NCBI RefSeq assembly: GCF_036962705.1
Contig: NZ_JBALOQ010000017.1
Location: 62,001-126,000, forward strand
Source: Ferdinandcohnia sp036962705
GTDB lineage: Bacteria; Bacillota; Bacilli; Bacillales; Bacillaceae_L
DNA length: 64,000 nucleotides
Direction: 5' to 3'
Position 1 is the first letter of the stretch. Each line of letters begins with the position of its first letter. This document shows positions 17,037 through 26,521 of the stretch, in pieces. The position numbers and the translations under genes were made by a program. Below the pieces are notes generated by a model. That model ran no database searches, had not been told where the DNA came from, and saw only the letters and a program-made list of their open reading frames with translations.

Positions 17037-17570
17037 ATGGAACTTTTAATAAGACAAGAACGACCTGAGGATTTTCACGAGACTGAGGAAGTTGTAAGAA
17101 AAGCTTTTTTGAACGAGGAATACAGCGATAAACAAGAGCACTTTCTTGTGAACCGGATTCGAAAATCGGATGCTTTTATACCCGAACTTTCGTTAGTTGC
17201 CGTTAATCTTGATGACGAGATCGTAGGACATATACTTCTCTCAAAAATTCAAGTTGTGGATGAAGAACGTTCCGTCGAATCTCTGGCACTGGCACCTGTG
17301 TCGGTCATACCGGAATATCAGCACCGAGGAATTGGAAGTCAATTAATCCGTGCTGCACTATATGAGGCTAAGGAACTCGGATATCAATCGGTGATTGTGC
17401 TAGGGCATCAGGATTATTATCCACTTTTTGGCTTCAAACAGGCAAATCTTTGGAATATTAAAGCTCCTTTTGAGGTACCGAATGAAGTGTTTATGGCACT
17501 CGAATTGGTTGAAGGATCTCTTGAAAATGTTCAGGGTGTTGTGGAATATTCCAAAGCATTTGAGGAATAA
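17037..17570 (+). CDS. GNAT family N-acetyltransferase (YhbS-like)
   Basis: This 177-residue protein belongs to the GNAT fold. Strand 4 and the acetyl-CoA loop read LALAPVSVIPEYQHRGIGSQLI (Q-x-x-G-x-G). GHQDYYPLFGF follows, which is typical of the YhbS-type group. The acceptor is unknown. AGAGGG lies about six bases before the ATG. Confidence 0.85.
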   Translation: MELLIRQERPEDFHETEEVVRKAFLNEEYSDKQEHFLVNRIRKSDAFIPELSLVAVNLDDEIVGHILLSKIQVVDEERSVESLALAPVSVIPEYQHRGIGSQLIRAALYEAKELGYQSVIVLGHQDYYPLFGFKQANLWNIKAPFEVPNEVFMALELVEGSLENVQGVVEYSKAFEE

Positions 17571-17625
17571 AAAATAGGGCGTCCAAGGGTCGAATGAATC
17601 GACCTATTGGGCAATCCCATTTTTA

Positions 17626-18093
17626 TTATTCTAATTTCAAACAATATATTGGCTCAGGATGATGCCCCTCTTCGACCTCTCCAGTTGGTTTAAAACCCAC
17701 TTTCTCATAGGCTCGTATAGCGCGTTCATTATTATAGATAACAGATAAATAGATTTCATTACATTGATAAGTATTAACCATATCTTCAATTATTACATTT
17801 AATACAGGGATTCCATATCCCTTTCCTTGATACTTGTGACCTAACATCATACTTATCAATTCATACCGTTCTGTTTCTTTTTGATACCCATGGGACGTAA
17901 ACCCGATTAGCGTTTCCCCATCATAAATTGCTTTTGGTGTGAAACCAAATGTTTGGCTTACTGCTAGAAAATATGCATTTGATCCCACCCATCTTTCAAA
18001 GATTTGGAAGTATTTCTCTTGGTTTTCATCCGACTTTAACTTGATAACATCGTAAAAATTATCCTCTGTTACATCAACCAATCTAATCTTCAT
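17626..18093 (-). CDS. GNAT family N-acetyltransferase (BltD-like)
   Basis: The start at 18093 (AGGGGAG upstream) gives 155 residues. The acetyl-CoA loop is GHKYQGKGYGIPVL, followed by NEIYLSVIYNNERAIRAYEKVGF. The overall pattern resembles spermine/spermidine acetyltransferases such as Bacillus BltD, so a polyamine or similar amine is a possible substrate, but this is only inferred. Confidence 0.8.
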   Translation of the reverse strand: MKIRLVDVTEDNFYDVIKLKSDENQEKYFQIFERWVGSNAYFLAVSQTFGFTPKAIYDGETLIGFTSHGYQKETERYELISMMLGHKYQGKGYGIPVLNVIIEDMVNTYQCNEIYLSVIYNNERAIRAYEKVGFKPTGEVEEGHHPEPIYCLKLE

Positions 18094-18235
18094 GTGAGCT
18101 CCCCTTTTTAGTTGAAAATGATTTATCATCCTATAAAATTCAATAAATGAAGAGTTCCTCCTTCTTAGAACAGCGCACATCGGTAAGTTTTTTATTCGAC
18201 AAAATGATATATTACAATAAACACAAAATTTTTTT

Positions 18236-18266
18236 TGAAACTTTTTATTACATTTCATGCCTCTAA
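18236..18266 (+). promoter_or_regulatory. candidate ECF-type promoter
   Basis: TGAAAC (18236-18241), 16 bases, then TGCCTCTAA. The -35 is the classic ECF TGAAAC, and the region precedes an ECF sigma gene. A closely similar arrangement precedes the second ECF module at 42944, which suggests autoregulation. Confidence 0.5.
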
Positions 18267-18287
18267 TAATTGAAAGGAGGTTAGCTA

Positions 18288-18830
18288 ATGTCGTATTCTA
18301 CGAAATTAGTCGAGTTGGCCATTGCTGGCGATAAGCAAGCATTTGAACAACTTATTAAACTTGAAGCTGAAAAATTATATAAAATTGCGTATTTACATAT
18401 GCGGAACAAAGAGGATGCACTTGATGTAATACAGGAAGCTACCTATAAGGCCTATATTTCCATACACCAGCTGAATTCACCTGCTTTTTTCAGTACATGG
18501 TTAGTGAAAATCTTAATGCGAACAGCCTACAATGAACTTGCACGTAAAAAGAAGTTGGTACAGCTACCAGAAGAGGCATTAGAGTATCTTTTAGAATCGA
18601 ACCAGACCACTGAACTGAATCTATCAATCGATTTATCAGATGCACTTTCGTCGCTAAACATGAACTATCGAAATGCTATTTTACTTTTCTATTATTATGA
18701 TTTACCGATTCGTACGATTTCTACAATTCTTAATAAACCACAGGCAACAGTTAAAACGTATTTGCGTCGAGCAAAAGCCGAATTAAGAAAAACGTTAGGG
18801 GCTGACTATTATGGAAAAGGATTTATTTAA
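18288..18830 (+). CDS. ECF RNA polymerase sigma factor
   Basis: This 180-residue protein has region 2 with YLHMRNKEDALDVIQEATYKAY and FFSTWLVKILMRTAYNE. Region 4 has LPIRTISTILNKPQATVKTYLRRAKAEL. AAAGGAGG precedes the ATG. The gene overlaps the next gene, a DUF4179 protein, by 20 bp, which is the usual sigma/anti-sigma arrangement. Confidence 0.92.
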   Translation: MSYSTKLVELAIAGDKQAFEQLIKLEAEKLYKIAYLHMRNKEDALDVIQEATYKAYISIHQLNSPAFFSTWLVKILMRTAYNELARKKKLVQLPEEALEYLLESNQTTELNLSIDLSDALSSLNMNYRNAILLFYYYDLPIRTISTILNKPQATVKTYLRRAKAELRKTLGADYYGKGFI

Positions 18831-19779
18831 CGAAATTGAAATACCGAAACAAGAACTAAATTTTGCGATTGATAAAGGGATTGAACGCGGTGAAAGGTCC
18901 CGTAAAAATAGAAAATACATAAAACCATTAAAACGCACATCCATTTTTACTACTGGTGCAGCTGCTGTCCTCCTTGCCTCAGGATTTATTTTTTCACCTG
19001 TAAATCAGGTTCTAGCGCAGGTTCCGATTATTGGAGGTATTTACGAAAATTATCAAATGCCAATTGGTCAGGATTTGGCAGCAGAACAACTTATTACAGA
19101 AATCAATGAAACCGTTGAAAATAATGGAGTCAAAATGAGTATTACATCGATCTTTTACGATGGTTCCTATGTTGGTTTAACATTTAAAGCATCTGGTGAA
19201 AACTTATCCAATACATTTGGAGGAGAAACAGGACCTGAGTCAGGGTATTCGTATAAGATGTTTGACGGGAAGGATGAATCTGGATGGGGTTCTGCCATGG
19301 GGACCACAACGAAACAAGGCGATGACTATGTTGCTGCGATGATTTTGCAAAATCCAAATGAGAAAAATCCGGAGGAGTTAACACTCCCGATTACATTTAC
19401 ACATATGGCCGGAGTACATGGGAAATGGTCTTTTAACCTTTCCATAAAGAAATTGCCATCTCGAGAAATTGAATTAAATCAATCCCTGTTCTCTTCAAAC
19501 AATGAATATAGCCTCCATTTCAAAGATATTAACATTGGAAAAACGAACGCAATTTTAACCTATGAAGAGTTAAAAACAGCTGGGATTGAGGGCGAGAACC
19601 TACATTTTGCTATCGTTGATGATCAAGGTGTAAAAATATCCCTAAATAGCGTTTCAAATTCTACTATTATATTTGAAATAGATAGTAAAAATCCACCAAA
19701 ATTTATACAGGTGAAGCCTTCGTATAAAATTGGCAAGGAAGAAATAAGTTTGGGTACTTTAAAGGTTGATTTGAAATAA
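18811..19779 (+). CDS. DUF4179 membrane protein, probable anti-sigma factor
   Basis: This 322-residue protein has a short cytoplasmic N-terminus of about 45 residues, one membrane helix (IFTTGAAAVLLASGFIF), and an outer DUF4179 region with the conserved NGVKMSITSIFYDGSYVGL. It overlaps and follows an ECF sigma gene, so it probably holds that sigma factor at the membrane and releases it on an outside stimulus. The paralogous pair lies at 42999-44826. Confidence 0.85.
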   Translation: MEKDLFNEIEIPKQELNFAIDKGIERGERSRKNRKYIKPLKRTSIFTTGAAAVLLASGFIFSPVNQVLAQVPIIGGIYENYQMPIGQDLAAEQLITEINETVENNGVKMSITSIFYDGSYVGLTFKASGENLSNTFGGETGPESGYSYKMFDGKDESGWGSAMGTTTKQGDDYVAAMILQNPNEKNPEELTLPITFTHMAGVHGKWSFNLSIKKLPSREIELNQSLFSSNNEYSLHFKDINIGKTNAILTYEELKTAGIEGENLHFAIVDDQGVKISLNSVSNSTIIFEIDSKNPPKFIQVKPSYKIGKEEISLGTLKVDLK

Positions 19780-19784
19780 AAGTT

Positions 19785-19818
19785 AAAAAACCGGACTTCA
19801 CTAGTTGTCCGGTTTTTT
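19785..19818 (+). terminator. intrinsic terminator
   Basis: The stem AAAAAACCGGAC/GTCCGGTTTTTT with a ten-base loop ends the sigma/anti-sigma operon. Confidence 0.92.
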
Positions 19819-19874
19819 GGGGTCTATAAATTTATGAAGAATAAACATATCGATGTTCATTCGACCTTTATTTA

Positions 19875-20639
19875 TTATCGAGCAGTCCATGCTCCATCAA
19901 CAGTTACAACTTCACCGTTGATGAATTTTGATTCATCAGAACCTAGGAATAATGCTGCAGCAGCAATATCTTCAGCTTGTCCACCATTAAATGGCCCTAG
20001 ATCTCCAAATGTTGCTGCTCCTAGTGGATCTAGACCAGATAAGTTTGCTGTCATACCTGTTGCAATTGATCCTGGTGCAATTACATTTGCACGAATTTTT
20101 CCATTTTCACGACCATAGAATGCTGCAATATTTTTTGCTAAACCGATTGCAGCGTGTTTTGACATGGTGTAAGCTGCTCCACCACGTGCTCCAAGGTAAC
20201 CAGCAATGGAAGCAACACTCACGATTGTTCCACCAGTTTCTTGTTCTTTGAATACCTTGATAGCTGCACGGCTTGCAAAGAATTGACCGTTTAAGTTAAC
20301 ACCCATTACACGTTCAAATAATTCATTTGTCGTATTTTCTACTGATGCCATGTTATCAAAGATTCCAGCAATGTTAGCTAGGATATCTAACTTTCCATAT
20401 TCATCTAAAGCTTTTTGAATCATTGAATCGATATCGGCTTCCTTCGATACATCCGTTTTAATTGCAACTGCTGTACCTCCAGCGGCTTTAATCTCTTCAA
20501 GTGTTTCATTCATTGAAGCTTCGTTAAACTCAGCTAAAACAACTTTAGCCCCTTCTTTTGCATATAATTTTGCAGTTGCTCGACCCATTCCTGAACCTGC
20601 TCCTGTTACAATAGCTACTTTACCTGCTAATCTTGACAT
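19875..20639 (-). CDS. SDR family oxidoreductase
   Basis: This is a 254-residue classical short-chain dehydrogenase. It has TGAGSGMGRA (cofactor), NIAG, the Ser in VSVASIAG, YTMSKHA (catalytic Tyr and Lys), and the C-terminal NGEVVTVDGAW. The gene is divergent from a TetR regulator at 20813, with palindromes between them, so the regulator may control it. The substrate is unknown. Confidence 0.92.
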   Translation of the reverse strand: MSRLAGKVAIVTGAGSGMGRATAKLYAKEGAKVVLAEFNEASMNETLEEIKAAGGTAVAIKTDVSKEADIDSMIQKALDEYGKLDILANIAGIFDNMASVENTTNELFERVMGVNLNGQFFASRAAIKVFKEQETGGTIVSVASIAGYLGARGGAAYTMSKHAAIGLAKNIAAFYGRENGKIRANVIAPGSIATGMTANLSGLDPLGAATFGDLGPFNGGQAEDIAAAALFLGSDESKFINGEVVTVDGAWTAR

Positions 20640-20709
20640 AATAATATTCTCCCCTCTATTGAATCTGAATTTGTCTTGAAATCAAGATATATTGAACACT
20701 TTAATCGTA

Positions 20710-20779
20710 AGACATGTCTGTTTCGGCTTCAATATGCAATAATAATAGAAGTGTACGATAACCAACATATTGATTGGTT
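20710..20779. promoter_or_regulatory. candidate operators between divergent SDR and TetR genes
   Basis: The 173-bp intergenic space contains the perfect 10-bp palindrome AGACATGTCT (20710-20719). It also has an inverted repeat AACCAA-N8-TTGGTT (20760-20779) just upstream of the TetR gene. These are natural candidates for TetR binding. Confidence 0.4.
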
Positions 20780-20812
20780 TTGTATGTTAAAAGTGTAAGA
20801 AGGAGCTTTCAA

Positions 20813-21415
20813 ATGTCTATTCAACATCCCGACAAACGTGTAAAAAGAACAAAAGAGACCTTTAGACAAGTTTTATTATCATTGATGGAAGAAAAAAGCT
20901 TTCATGAAATTACAATCACAGAAATAGTAAAGGCTGCAGATTTTAACCGTGGTACCTTTTATGCACACTACGAACAAAAAGAAGATTTATTAGATGAGAT
21001 TATTGAAGAGATGTTTAAGGAAATGACCGAGGCTTATCGAAAACCATATCTCGATTTATCGGTTGTAGATTTCAACAAAATTCCGGCAAACTCAATTGTT
21101 TTATTTGAACATTTTTTAGAAAATAAAAATTTCTATAAATTGATGTTACGTCCAACAACGAACTATAATTTTCATGAGAAGTTATTGAAAAGGTTGGATA
21201 GGATATTTAGAAACGAATTTGAATTCTTCGTTACTGATGTAGACCCTGATATTGATATTAAACTTTTTAGTACATACCGAATCCATGGAATTATCGGATT
21301 GATTCTTGAATGGATTGAAAATGATTTTGAACAATCTTCAACCTACATGGCAGAACAACTCATTCAAATATTAAAATTTCACACACCGAAAATCTATATC
21401 AAACAAAAAGAGTAA
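20813..21415 (+). CDS. TetR/AcrR family transcriptional regulator
   Basis: The start at 20813 follows AAGGAG and gives 200 residues. The N-terminal helix-turn-helix reads EITITEIVKAADFNRGTFYAHYEQKEDLL, a standard TetR DNA-binding domain. The C-terminal ligand domain has the YRIHGIIGLILEWI pattern seen in TetR proteins of low-GC Gram-positives. The probable target is the divergent SDR gene. Confidence 0.9.
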   Translation: MSIQHPDKRVKRTKETFRQVLLSLMEEKSFHEITITEIVKAADFNRGTFYAHYEQKEDLLDEIIEEMFKEMTEAYRKPYLDLSVVDFNKIPANSIVLFEHFLENKNFYKLMLRPTTNYNFHEKLLKRLDRIFRNEFEFFVTDVDPDIDIKLFSTYRIHGIIGLILEWIENDFEQSSTYMAEQLIQILKFHTPKIYIKQKE

Positions 21416-21437
21416 TCCTACCTTACTTAATGGAAAA

Positions 21438-21475
21438 AACCTCCAATCCTAATCGAGATTGAAGGTTCTTTTTAT
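21438..21475. terminator. intrinsic terminator
   Basis: The stem AACCTCCAATC/GATTGAAGGTT, with one wobble pair and a T-run, lies between convergent genes. Confidence 0.85.
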
Positions 21476-21500
21476 CTAGATTTCTCTTATTTTTAAAGGA

Positions 21501-23021
21501 CTAATTCAGAACAAGTTCCTTTTCTTCTATTGCTTCTTGTTCGAGTAGGTCGAGTGCTTCTCCTGTTGAAGCATTTATTTTCGCTAGAAGATCTGGATGT
21601 TCCATTAGTGATAGCCCAAATGAAGGAATCATGTCTTTGATTTTTGGCTCCCATTCTAGCATATGTTCTGGGAAGCACTTTTTGATTACTTCAAGCATAA
21701 CATGAACAGCAGTTGATGCTCCTGGTGATGCACCTAATAAGGCTGCAATTGAGCCGTCAGCTGCAGTTATGACTTCAGTACCGAATTGAAGCGTTCCTTT
21801 CCCACCAGCTTCAGTGTCTTTGATTACCTGAACGCGTTGACCAGCCACCACTAAGTCCCAATCTTCACTCTTAGCATTCGGAATAAACTCACGTAATTCT
21901 TCCATGCGCTGTTCCTTCGTTAACAACACTTGCTGAATCAAGTATTTAGTTAGCGCCATTTCTTTTACACCAGCAGCTAACATGGTTAACAGATTGTCGT
22001 GTTTTACAGACGTGATTAAATCCAAGTTTGAACCTGTTTTTAGGAATTTTGGAGAGAAGCCCGCAAATGGTCCAAACAGTAATGATTTTTTATTGTTGAT
22101 GTATCTTGTGTCAAGATGCGGAACAGACATAGGTGGAGCACCGACCTTTGCTTTTCCATACACCTTCGCGTGATGCTTTTCAATCACTTCTGGATTATTA
22201 CATACCATGAAAATTCCGCTAACTGGGAATCCACCAATATGCCTTCCTTCAGGGATACCGGATTTTTGGAGTAAATGAAGACTTCCGCCTCCGCCTCCGA
22301 TGAAGACAAACTTCGCTTTATGGTGTTCAACCTGACCATTGCCAAGATTTTTCACCTTTAAATCCCATAATCCGTCGCTTGATCGTTTTACATCCTTGAC
22401 GCTGTGGTTGTAATTAATTTTGACATTTTTATTCTTTAAGTGGTCAAATAACATTCGTGTCAAATTTCCAAAGTTGACATCGGTTCCATCTTCAGCTTTT
22501 GTAGCTGCAATTGGCTCATTGGATGTGCGATCCTTCACAATAAGTGGTATCCATTTCATTAATGTTGAAAGGTCATCGGAAAATTCCATCCCTTTAAACA
22601 ATGGATTGTTTGACAGCGCTTCAAAACGCTTCTTTAAAAAAGCAACGTCTTGTTCACCTTGCACCATACTTATATGTGGCAGTGGCATGATAAAATCCTG
22701 TGGGTTGCGAATTAGATTGTTGTTAACGAGATATGCCCAAAATTGTTTGGAAACTTGGAATTGTTCGTTAACTCTAATCGCTTTCATAATATCTAATGTT
22801 CCGTCTGGTTTTTCAACGGTGTAGTTAAGCTCGCACAGTGCAGCATGCCCTGTCCCAGCGTTATTCATTTCTTGAGAGCTTTCCTCTCCTGGTTTGTCAA
22901 GCTTTTCAAAAACGGTAATGTTCCATTCAGGCACTAGTTCCTTCAAGAGTGTCCCTAATGTTGCACTCATGATACCAGCACCGATTAAAATGACATCTGT
23001 TTTGGTTTCTATGTTGCTCAT
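21501..23021 (-). CDS. mqo: malate:quinone oxidoreductase
   Basis: The protein has 506 residues from the ATG at 23021. The FAD-binding motif is VILIGAGIMSATLGTLL at the N-terminus. ESSQEMNNAGTGHAALCELNYT and KFVFIGGGGGSLHLLQKSGIPE are conserved blocks of Mqo, as are LFGPFAGFSPKFLK and GASPGASTAV. The enzyme oxidises malate to oxaloacetate at the inner face of the membrane and passes electrons to the quinone pool. The full family length is present. Confidence 0.95.
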   Translation of the reverse strand: MSNIETKTDVILIGAGIMSATLGTLLKELVPEWNITVFEKLDKPGEESSQEMNNAGTGHAALCELNYTVEKPDGTLDIMKAIRVNEQFQVSKQFWAYLVNNNLIRNPQDFIMPLPHISMVQGEQDVAFLKKRFEALSNNPLFKGMEFSDDLSTLMKWIPLIVKDRTSNEPIAATKAEDGTDVNFGNLTRMLFDHLKNKNVKINYNHSVKDVKRSSDGLWDLKVKNLGNGQVEHHKAKFVFIGGGGGSLHLLQKSGIPEGRHIGGFPVSGIFMVCNNPEVIEKHHAKVYGKAKVGAPPMSVPHLDTRYINNKKSLLFGPFAGFSPKFLKTGSNLDLITSVKHDNLLTMLAAGVKEMALTKYLIQQVLLTKEQRMEELREFIPNAKSEDWDLVVAGQRVQVIKDTEAGGKGTLQFGTEVITAADGSIAALLGASPGASTAVHVMLEVIKKCFPEHMLEWEPKIKDMIPSFGLSLMEHPDLLAKINASTGEALDLLEQEAIEEKELVLN

Positions 23022-23476
23022 TTTTATCAACCTTTTCTTCTGAAATTTGGACAAAAAAGATGAATGCGTTCACAAAGAATGTGCTCGCTATTGTCGGACA
23101 ATCATTCTTGTCTCAATCTTTGCCATTAATTATGGCAATTTATATAGATTCATATATCAATATTATAAGATAATTATAAACTTTTTAAAAGCCGGTTATA
23201 AGTGAGATATTCAACCAATGGGTATGGCTCCGACAATCCAACCTCTGTGTACTATCTGAGCTAAGACAAGACTTATAAAATCACACTCTTCATTTTCAAC
23301 ATAATTATTATAACACGTCTACATCAAGTTGAATGAAAATAAATCTTAATAATTTTACTTTTCAGCATTTCCATAAAACAGCGATAATTTCTCTTCGTTG
23401 CCAATACACTCCCATTTTACATATTCTTAACAAATATATACTTGATTGAAGTATATACATGAATTAAAGTAAGAAT
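23022..23476. other. intergenic stretch upstream of mqo and the PadR operon
   Basis: About 450 bp lies between divergent units. I see no gene. The right end holds the palindrome described for the PadR gene. TTGCCATTAATTATGGCAA (23119-23137) is a near-perfect hairpin upstream of mqo and could be an operator for it. Confidence 0.5.
23435..23457. promoter_or_regulatory. candidate operator of the PadR gene
   Basis: A perfect 9-bp inverted repeat TATATACTT/AAGTATATA with a five-base spacer lies 19 bp before the PadR start. It probably overlaps the promoter, as expected for autoregulation. Confidence 0.55.
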
Positions 23477-23815
23477 ATGGACAGAACAAGTTTAATTAAA
23501 GGTCATTTAGAAATGTGTGTATTAGCGATTTTATCTCGTCAGAAAAGCTATGGATATGAAATTATGAAGGAATTAGAAAAACACAATTTAAAGTTGAAAG
23601 GAGTAGGCAGTATTTATCCAATCCTAACAAAGCTTAGCGAGCAGGAATGGGTCAGTACATCAAGGGAACTAACAGAAACGGGGAAGGTGAGAGTGTATTA
23701 TGAAATCAATGAAAACGGAAAACGTGCACTTTCAAATAAAATAGCTGAGTGGCTTCATTTACAAAACGATTTAAAGTCCTTGCTTGCTGATAACATGAAG
23801 GAGACAAATGAATAA
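23477..23815 (+). CDS. PadR family transcriptional regulator
   Basis: This 112-residue protein has the PadR winged helix: LEMCVLAILSRQKSYGYEIMKELE, then KGVGSIYPILTKLSEQEWV and KVRVYYEINENGKRAL. Its stop overlaps the start of the next gene (TAATG). It heads an operon with a HAAS-type membrane protein and a membrane serine hydrolase. Confidence 0.92.
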   Translation: MDRTSLIKGHLEMCVLAILSRQKSYGYEIMKELEKHNLKLKGVGSIYPILTKLSEQEWVSTSRELTETGKVRVYYEINENGKRALSNKIAEWLHLQNDLKSLLADNMKETNE

Positions 23816-24297
23816 TGACTATATTAACAAAGCTTGAAAAAGATTATGTAGAAAAAGTTCTTTTGGAATTAAAAAAACACAAAATCAATAAGGAACAATT
23901 GGATAGCATCAAGGAGCAGCTAATGGATCACATTTCATCCTCACACGAGAATGGTGAAAATAGCATCGAACAACTAGGTGATTCTGATTCACTCGTTAAA
24001 GATTATTTAGAAATATACGGTATCGATATTCATAATGAAGGAAACCGAAAATCAAAGCATTTAACTATTATTTGGGGTGCTATCTCATTTCCAGTTGTTT
24101 ATTTATTTAGTCAGTTGATCTTATCGTTATTTTTAACCCAATCTTTTAGTCAGCAAAGATCGTTCGAATACAACATCATTTATCGAATTTCCGAACAGCC
24201 GTGGTGGAACACGTTACTAGTTTCAATAAGCTTATTCTCCGCCATTGCCTTTTCAATTCTCTTATCTGTTATTTTGAGAAGGAGGTCCGTTATGTGA
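23815..24297 (+). CDS. HAAS-like membrane protein (PadR partner)
   Basis: The protein has 160 residues. The N-terminal 70 residues are helical (VLLELKKHKINKEQLDSIKEQLMDHI), resembling the small anti-sigma-like domain that often follows PadR genes. Two membrane segments follow. The gene overlaps the PadR gene by one base and the next gene by 4 bp (ATGTGA). It probably modulates the regulator or the downstream enzyme. Confidence 0.7.
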   Translation: MTILTKLEKDYVEKVLLELKKHKINKEQLDSIKEQLMDHISSSHENGENSIEQLGDSDSLVKDYLEIYGIDIHNEGNRKSKHLTIIWGAISFPVVYLFSQLILSLFLTQSFSQQRSFEYNIIYRISEQPWWNTLLVSISLFSAIAFSILLSVILRRRSVM

Positions 24298-25751
24298 AAA
24301 GAATATCGCATTACCTGATTTTCACAATATTATTCATGTTTTTGTTGCCCACTTCTCATATTTCGGCCAAAGATACTTTAGATTCAGAGCTACATTCATA
24401 TATTGAGAACTACATAGAAAAGCAACGTATCCCAGGTACTGCAATTTCAATTATTGAAAATGATAAGGTCATATACTCGGAGACAATTGGTCATACTGGT
24501 GGGAATGTAAAAGAAGTAACACAAGACACTCCTTTTTCATTAGGATCGATTAGTAAATCGTTCACAGCACTTGCCGTTCTAAAACTTGCAGAGGAAGGAT
24601 TGATAGGACTGGATGATCCGATCAACAACTACCTCCCCTCTTTTACTTTGAAAGATAAAGAGGCTTCGACAAAGATTACGATAACACAACTACTAACACA
24701 GACAAGTGGCATTAGTACATATGATGGGATGGCTATTTCGGATTTAGGGTCCGATGAACGTGACGCAATCCAAACGAATATTCATTTGCTCTCAGATACC
24801 AAATTGACGGAAACTCCGGGAACTCTACACCAATACAGCAATGCAAACTTCTCTATTCTTGCAGCATTAATTGAGGAAGTTACAGGTCAATCCTATGCAG
24901 ACTTTATGGATGAACAAATTTTTAATCCATTAGGAATGAACCATGCTGCAGCTGACTTTGAAAGAGCATATGATCGAGGGTATCAATCAGGGTACCAATC
25001 TTGGTTCGGATTCCCTGTTAAAAGTAAAGTACCGTATGACAATGGTGGTGCCCCGTACGGATACATAACAGCAAGCTCAAATGACATGGTTCATTATTTG
25101 AAGGCTCTGATTCAGAGAAATGAAGAAAAGCTTGTAAATGAAGAGCTTTTAAATCTATCCTTTTCACCACATGTGCAAACTGGGGAAACACGGTATTATG
25201 GCTTTGGTTGGAGAATAACAAATCCAGGTTCAGACAAGGAAATGATCTGGCATTCCGGATCAACTCCTGACTCTCGTACAGACATCTTTTTTTATCCTGA
25301 AACGAAATGGGGAGCAGTTATTCTAACAAATAAGGAGCACATTTTAGAAGAAGCCGCCCTCATCCATTTCAGGAATGGGATTATATCCATTATGAATGGC
25401 GAAGAACCAACTAAAGTAGATGCTTATAAACCAACAGTTCAAGTAGTTATTTCTCTTTTAGTATTGCTTCTTTTCGGAGCCATCGTTCTATTACTAGTAA
25501 AAATAAAATCTAGTAAAGAAAGAAGATATCGCCGTATGAATACAGTTGTTGGAATAATATTGATTTTACTAACTATCATTTTAATTCCATCACTTATCTA
25601 TTTTTCATCGTCTCCTTGGCATTCGATAACATTATTTTCACCTGATATCGCTCTACTCACAGTTTTGTTATCCGTATTATTGTTTGGAAATGGTATCCTT
25701 CTCATGGTCTATAATAAAAGAAAGAAAATCAAGCCGGAAAACTCTTTATGA
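24294..25751 (+). CDS. membrane-anchored serine hydrolase (beta-lactamase/PBP-like)
   Basis: The GTG start at 24294 follows AAGGAGG and gives 485 residues. After a signal segment, the class C beta-lactamase-like domain has SISK (Ser-x-x-Lys), YSNAN (Tyr-x-Asn) and HSGS (the KTG equivalent). Three C-terminal helices anchor it. Such proteins act outside the cell as peptidases or esterases; antibiotic hydrolysis cannot be concluded. It is the last gene of the PadR operon. Confidence 0.88.
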   Translation: MKRISHYLIFTILFMFLLPTSHISAKDTLDSELHSYIENYIEKQRIPGTAISIIENDKVIYSETIGHTGGNVKEVTQDTPFSLGSISKSFTALAVLKLAEEGLIGLDDPINNYLPSFTLKDKEASTKITITQLLTQTSGISTYDGMAISDLGSDERDAIQTNIHLLSDTKLTETPGTLHQYSNANFSILAALIEEVTGQSYADFMDEQIFNPLGMNHAAADFERAYDRGYQSGYQSWFGFPVKSKVPYDNGGAPYGYITASSNDMVHYLKALIQRNEEKLVNEELLNLSFSPHVQTGETRYYGFGWRITNPGSDKEMIWHSGSTPDSRTDIFFYPETKWGAVILTNKEHILEEAALIHFRNGIISIMNGEEPTKVDAYKPTVQVVISLLVLLLFGAIVLLLVKIKSSKERRYRRMNTVVGIILILLTIILIPSLIYFSSSPWHSITLFSPDIALLTVLLSVLLFGNGILLMVYNKRKKIKPENSL

Positions 25752-25806
25752 GCTTCCGGCTTTTTTAATTAGAAAAGAAGCGTTAATCCTTGGATTAACG
25801 CTTCTT
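25731..25806. terminator. two adjacent intrinsic terminators
   Basis: AAGCCGGAA/TTCCGGCTT with a six-T run ends the serine hydrolase gene. AAGAAGCGTTAATCC/GGATTAACGCTTCTT follows at 25775-25806 and serves the convergent YkvA-like gene. Confidence 0.88.
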
Positions 25807-26198
25807 CATTGAAAATACTGATACGCTTTTATAGCAATCCAGATGAAGATGAGGGACCAAAGTAGAATAATAAGCGCCCCTACGATCCAATTTTTAGGCT
25901 TACCTTTTTTCATTAATTCTTCAGCTTTTACTTCACAGTCTGCTATAACAGCCTTTGGGATCATTTTCATAGCAAACATGATTCCGATTGGGACAAGAAT
26001 GATCTCATCCAGATACCCGAGAATTGGAATGAAATCAGGAATAAGGTCGATGGGACTAAACGTGTAGGCCACCACCCCAGCTGTAAAAAGCTTTGCATAC
26101 CACGGAACTCTTGCATCCTTGTATGCAAAGTATAGGATATATATCTGTTTTTTTAAGTTCTTTGCCCAGCTTTTAATTTTCTCCATAGATTCACCCAT
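25806..26198 (-). CDS. YkvA/DUF1232 family membrane protein
   Basis: This protein of up to 130 residues has the DUF1232 signature: VPWYAKLFTAGVVAYTFSPIDLIPDFIPILGYLDE, which forms a membrane-associated hairpin. A final membrane helix follows. The start could also be the ATG at 26186. The function of the family is unknown. Confidence 0.85.
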   Translation of the reverse strand: MGESMEKIKSWAKNLKKQIYILYFAYKDARVPWYAKLFTAGVVAYTFSPIDLIPDFIPILGYLDEIILVPIGIMFAMKMIPKAVIADCEVKAEELMKKGKPKNWIVGALIILLWSLIFIWIAIKAYQYFQ

Positions 26199-26278
26199 TG
26201 ATTTTGATTCAATATGTTATTCCTTCATTTATTAGATGTGAATTACCCATTTACCATTCTTGTCCAAAACGGCCATAG

Positions 26279-26521
26279 TTAATCCTTTTGCAACGGTTCC
26301 AACAACTCAATTAGTTCAGGGGTAAATCCTTTTACAGCGCGATCTCCCACGACTGTTACAGGTACACCTAAGAAGCCGAAGCGTTCCACTTCTTTTTGAT
26401 ATACTTCATTTTCAGCAATATTTCGAACATCGAATGGAATTCCATGTTCAGTGAGTACCTTTTTTACAAAAGTACACTCGACACAATCATTTGTCGTGTA
26501 GACAATTACTTCATTTGTCAT
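26279..26521 (-). CDS. glutaredoxin-like (NrdH-type) thiol protein
   Basis: This 80-residue thioredoxin-fold protein has the active site CVEC near residue 13, the cis-Pro segment GVPVTVVGD, and GFTPELIELL at the end. It is similar in size to NrdH-redoxins and small glutaredoxin-like proteins. Its ATG overlaps the stop of a 31-codon upstream frame (TAATG), suggesting translational coupling. Confidence 0.88.
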   Translation of the reverse strand: MTNEVIVYTTNDCVECTFVKKVLTEHGIPFDVRNIAENEVYQKEVERFGFLGVPVTVVGDRAVKGFTPELIELLEPLQKD

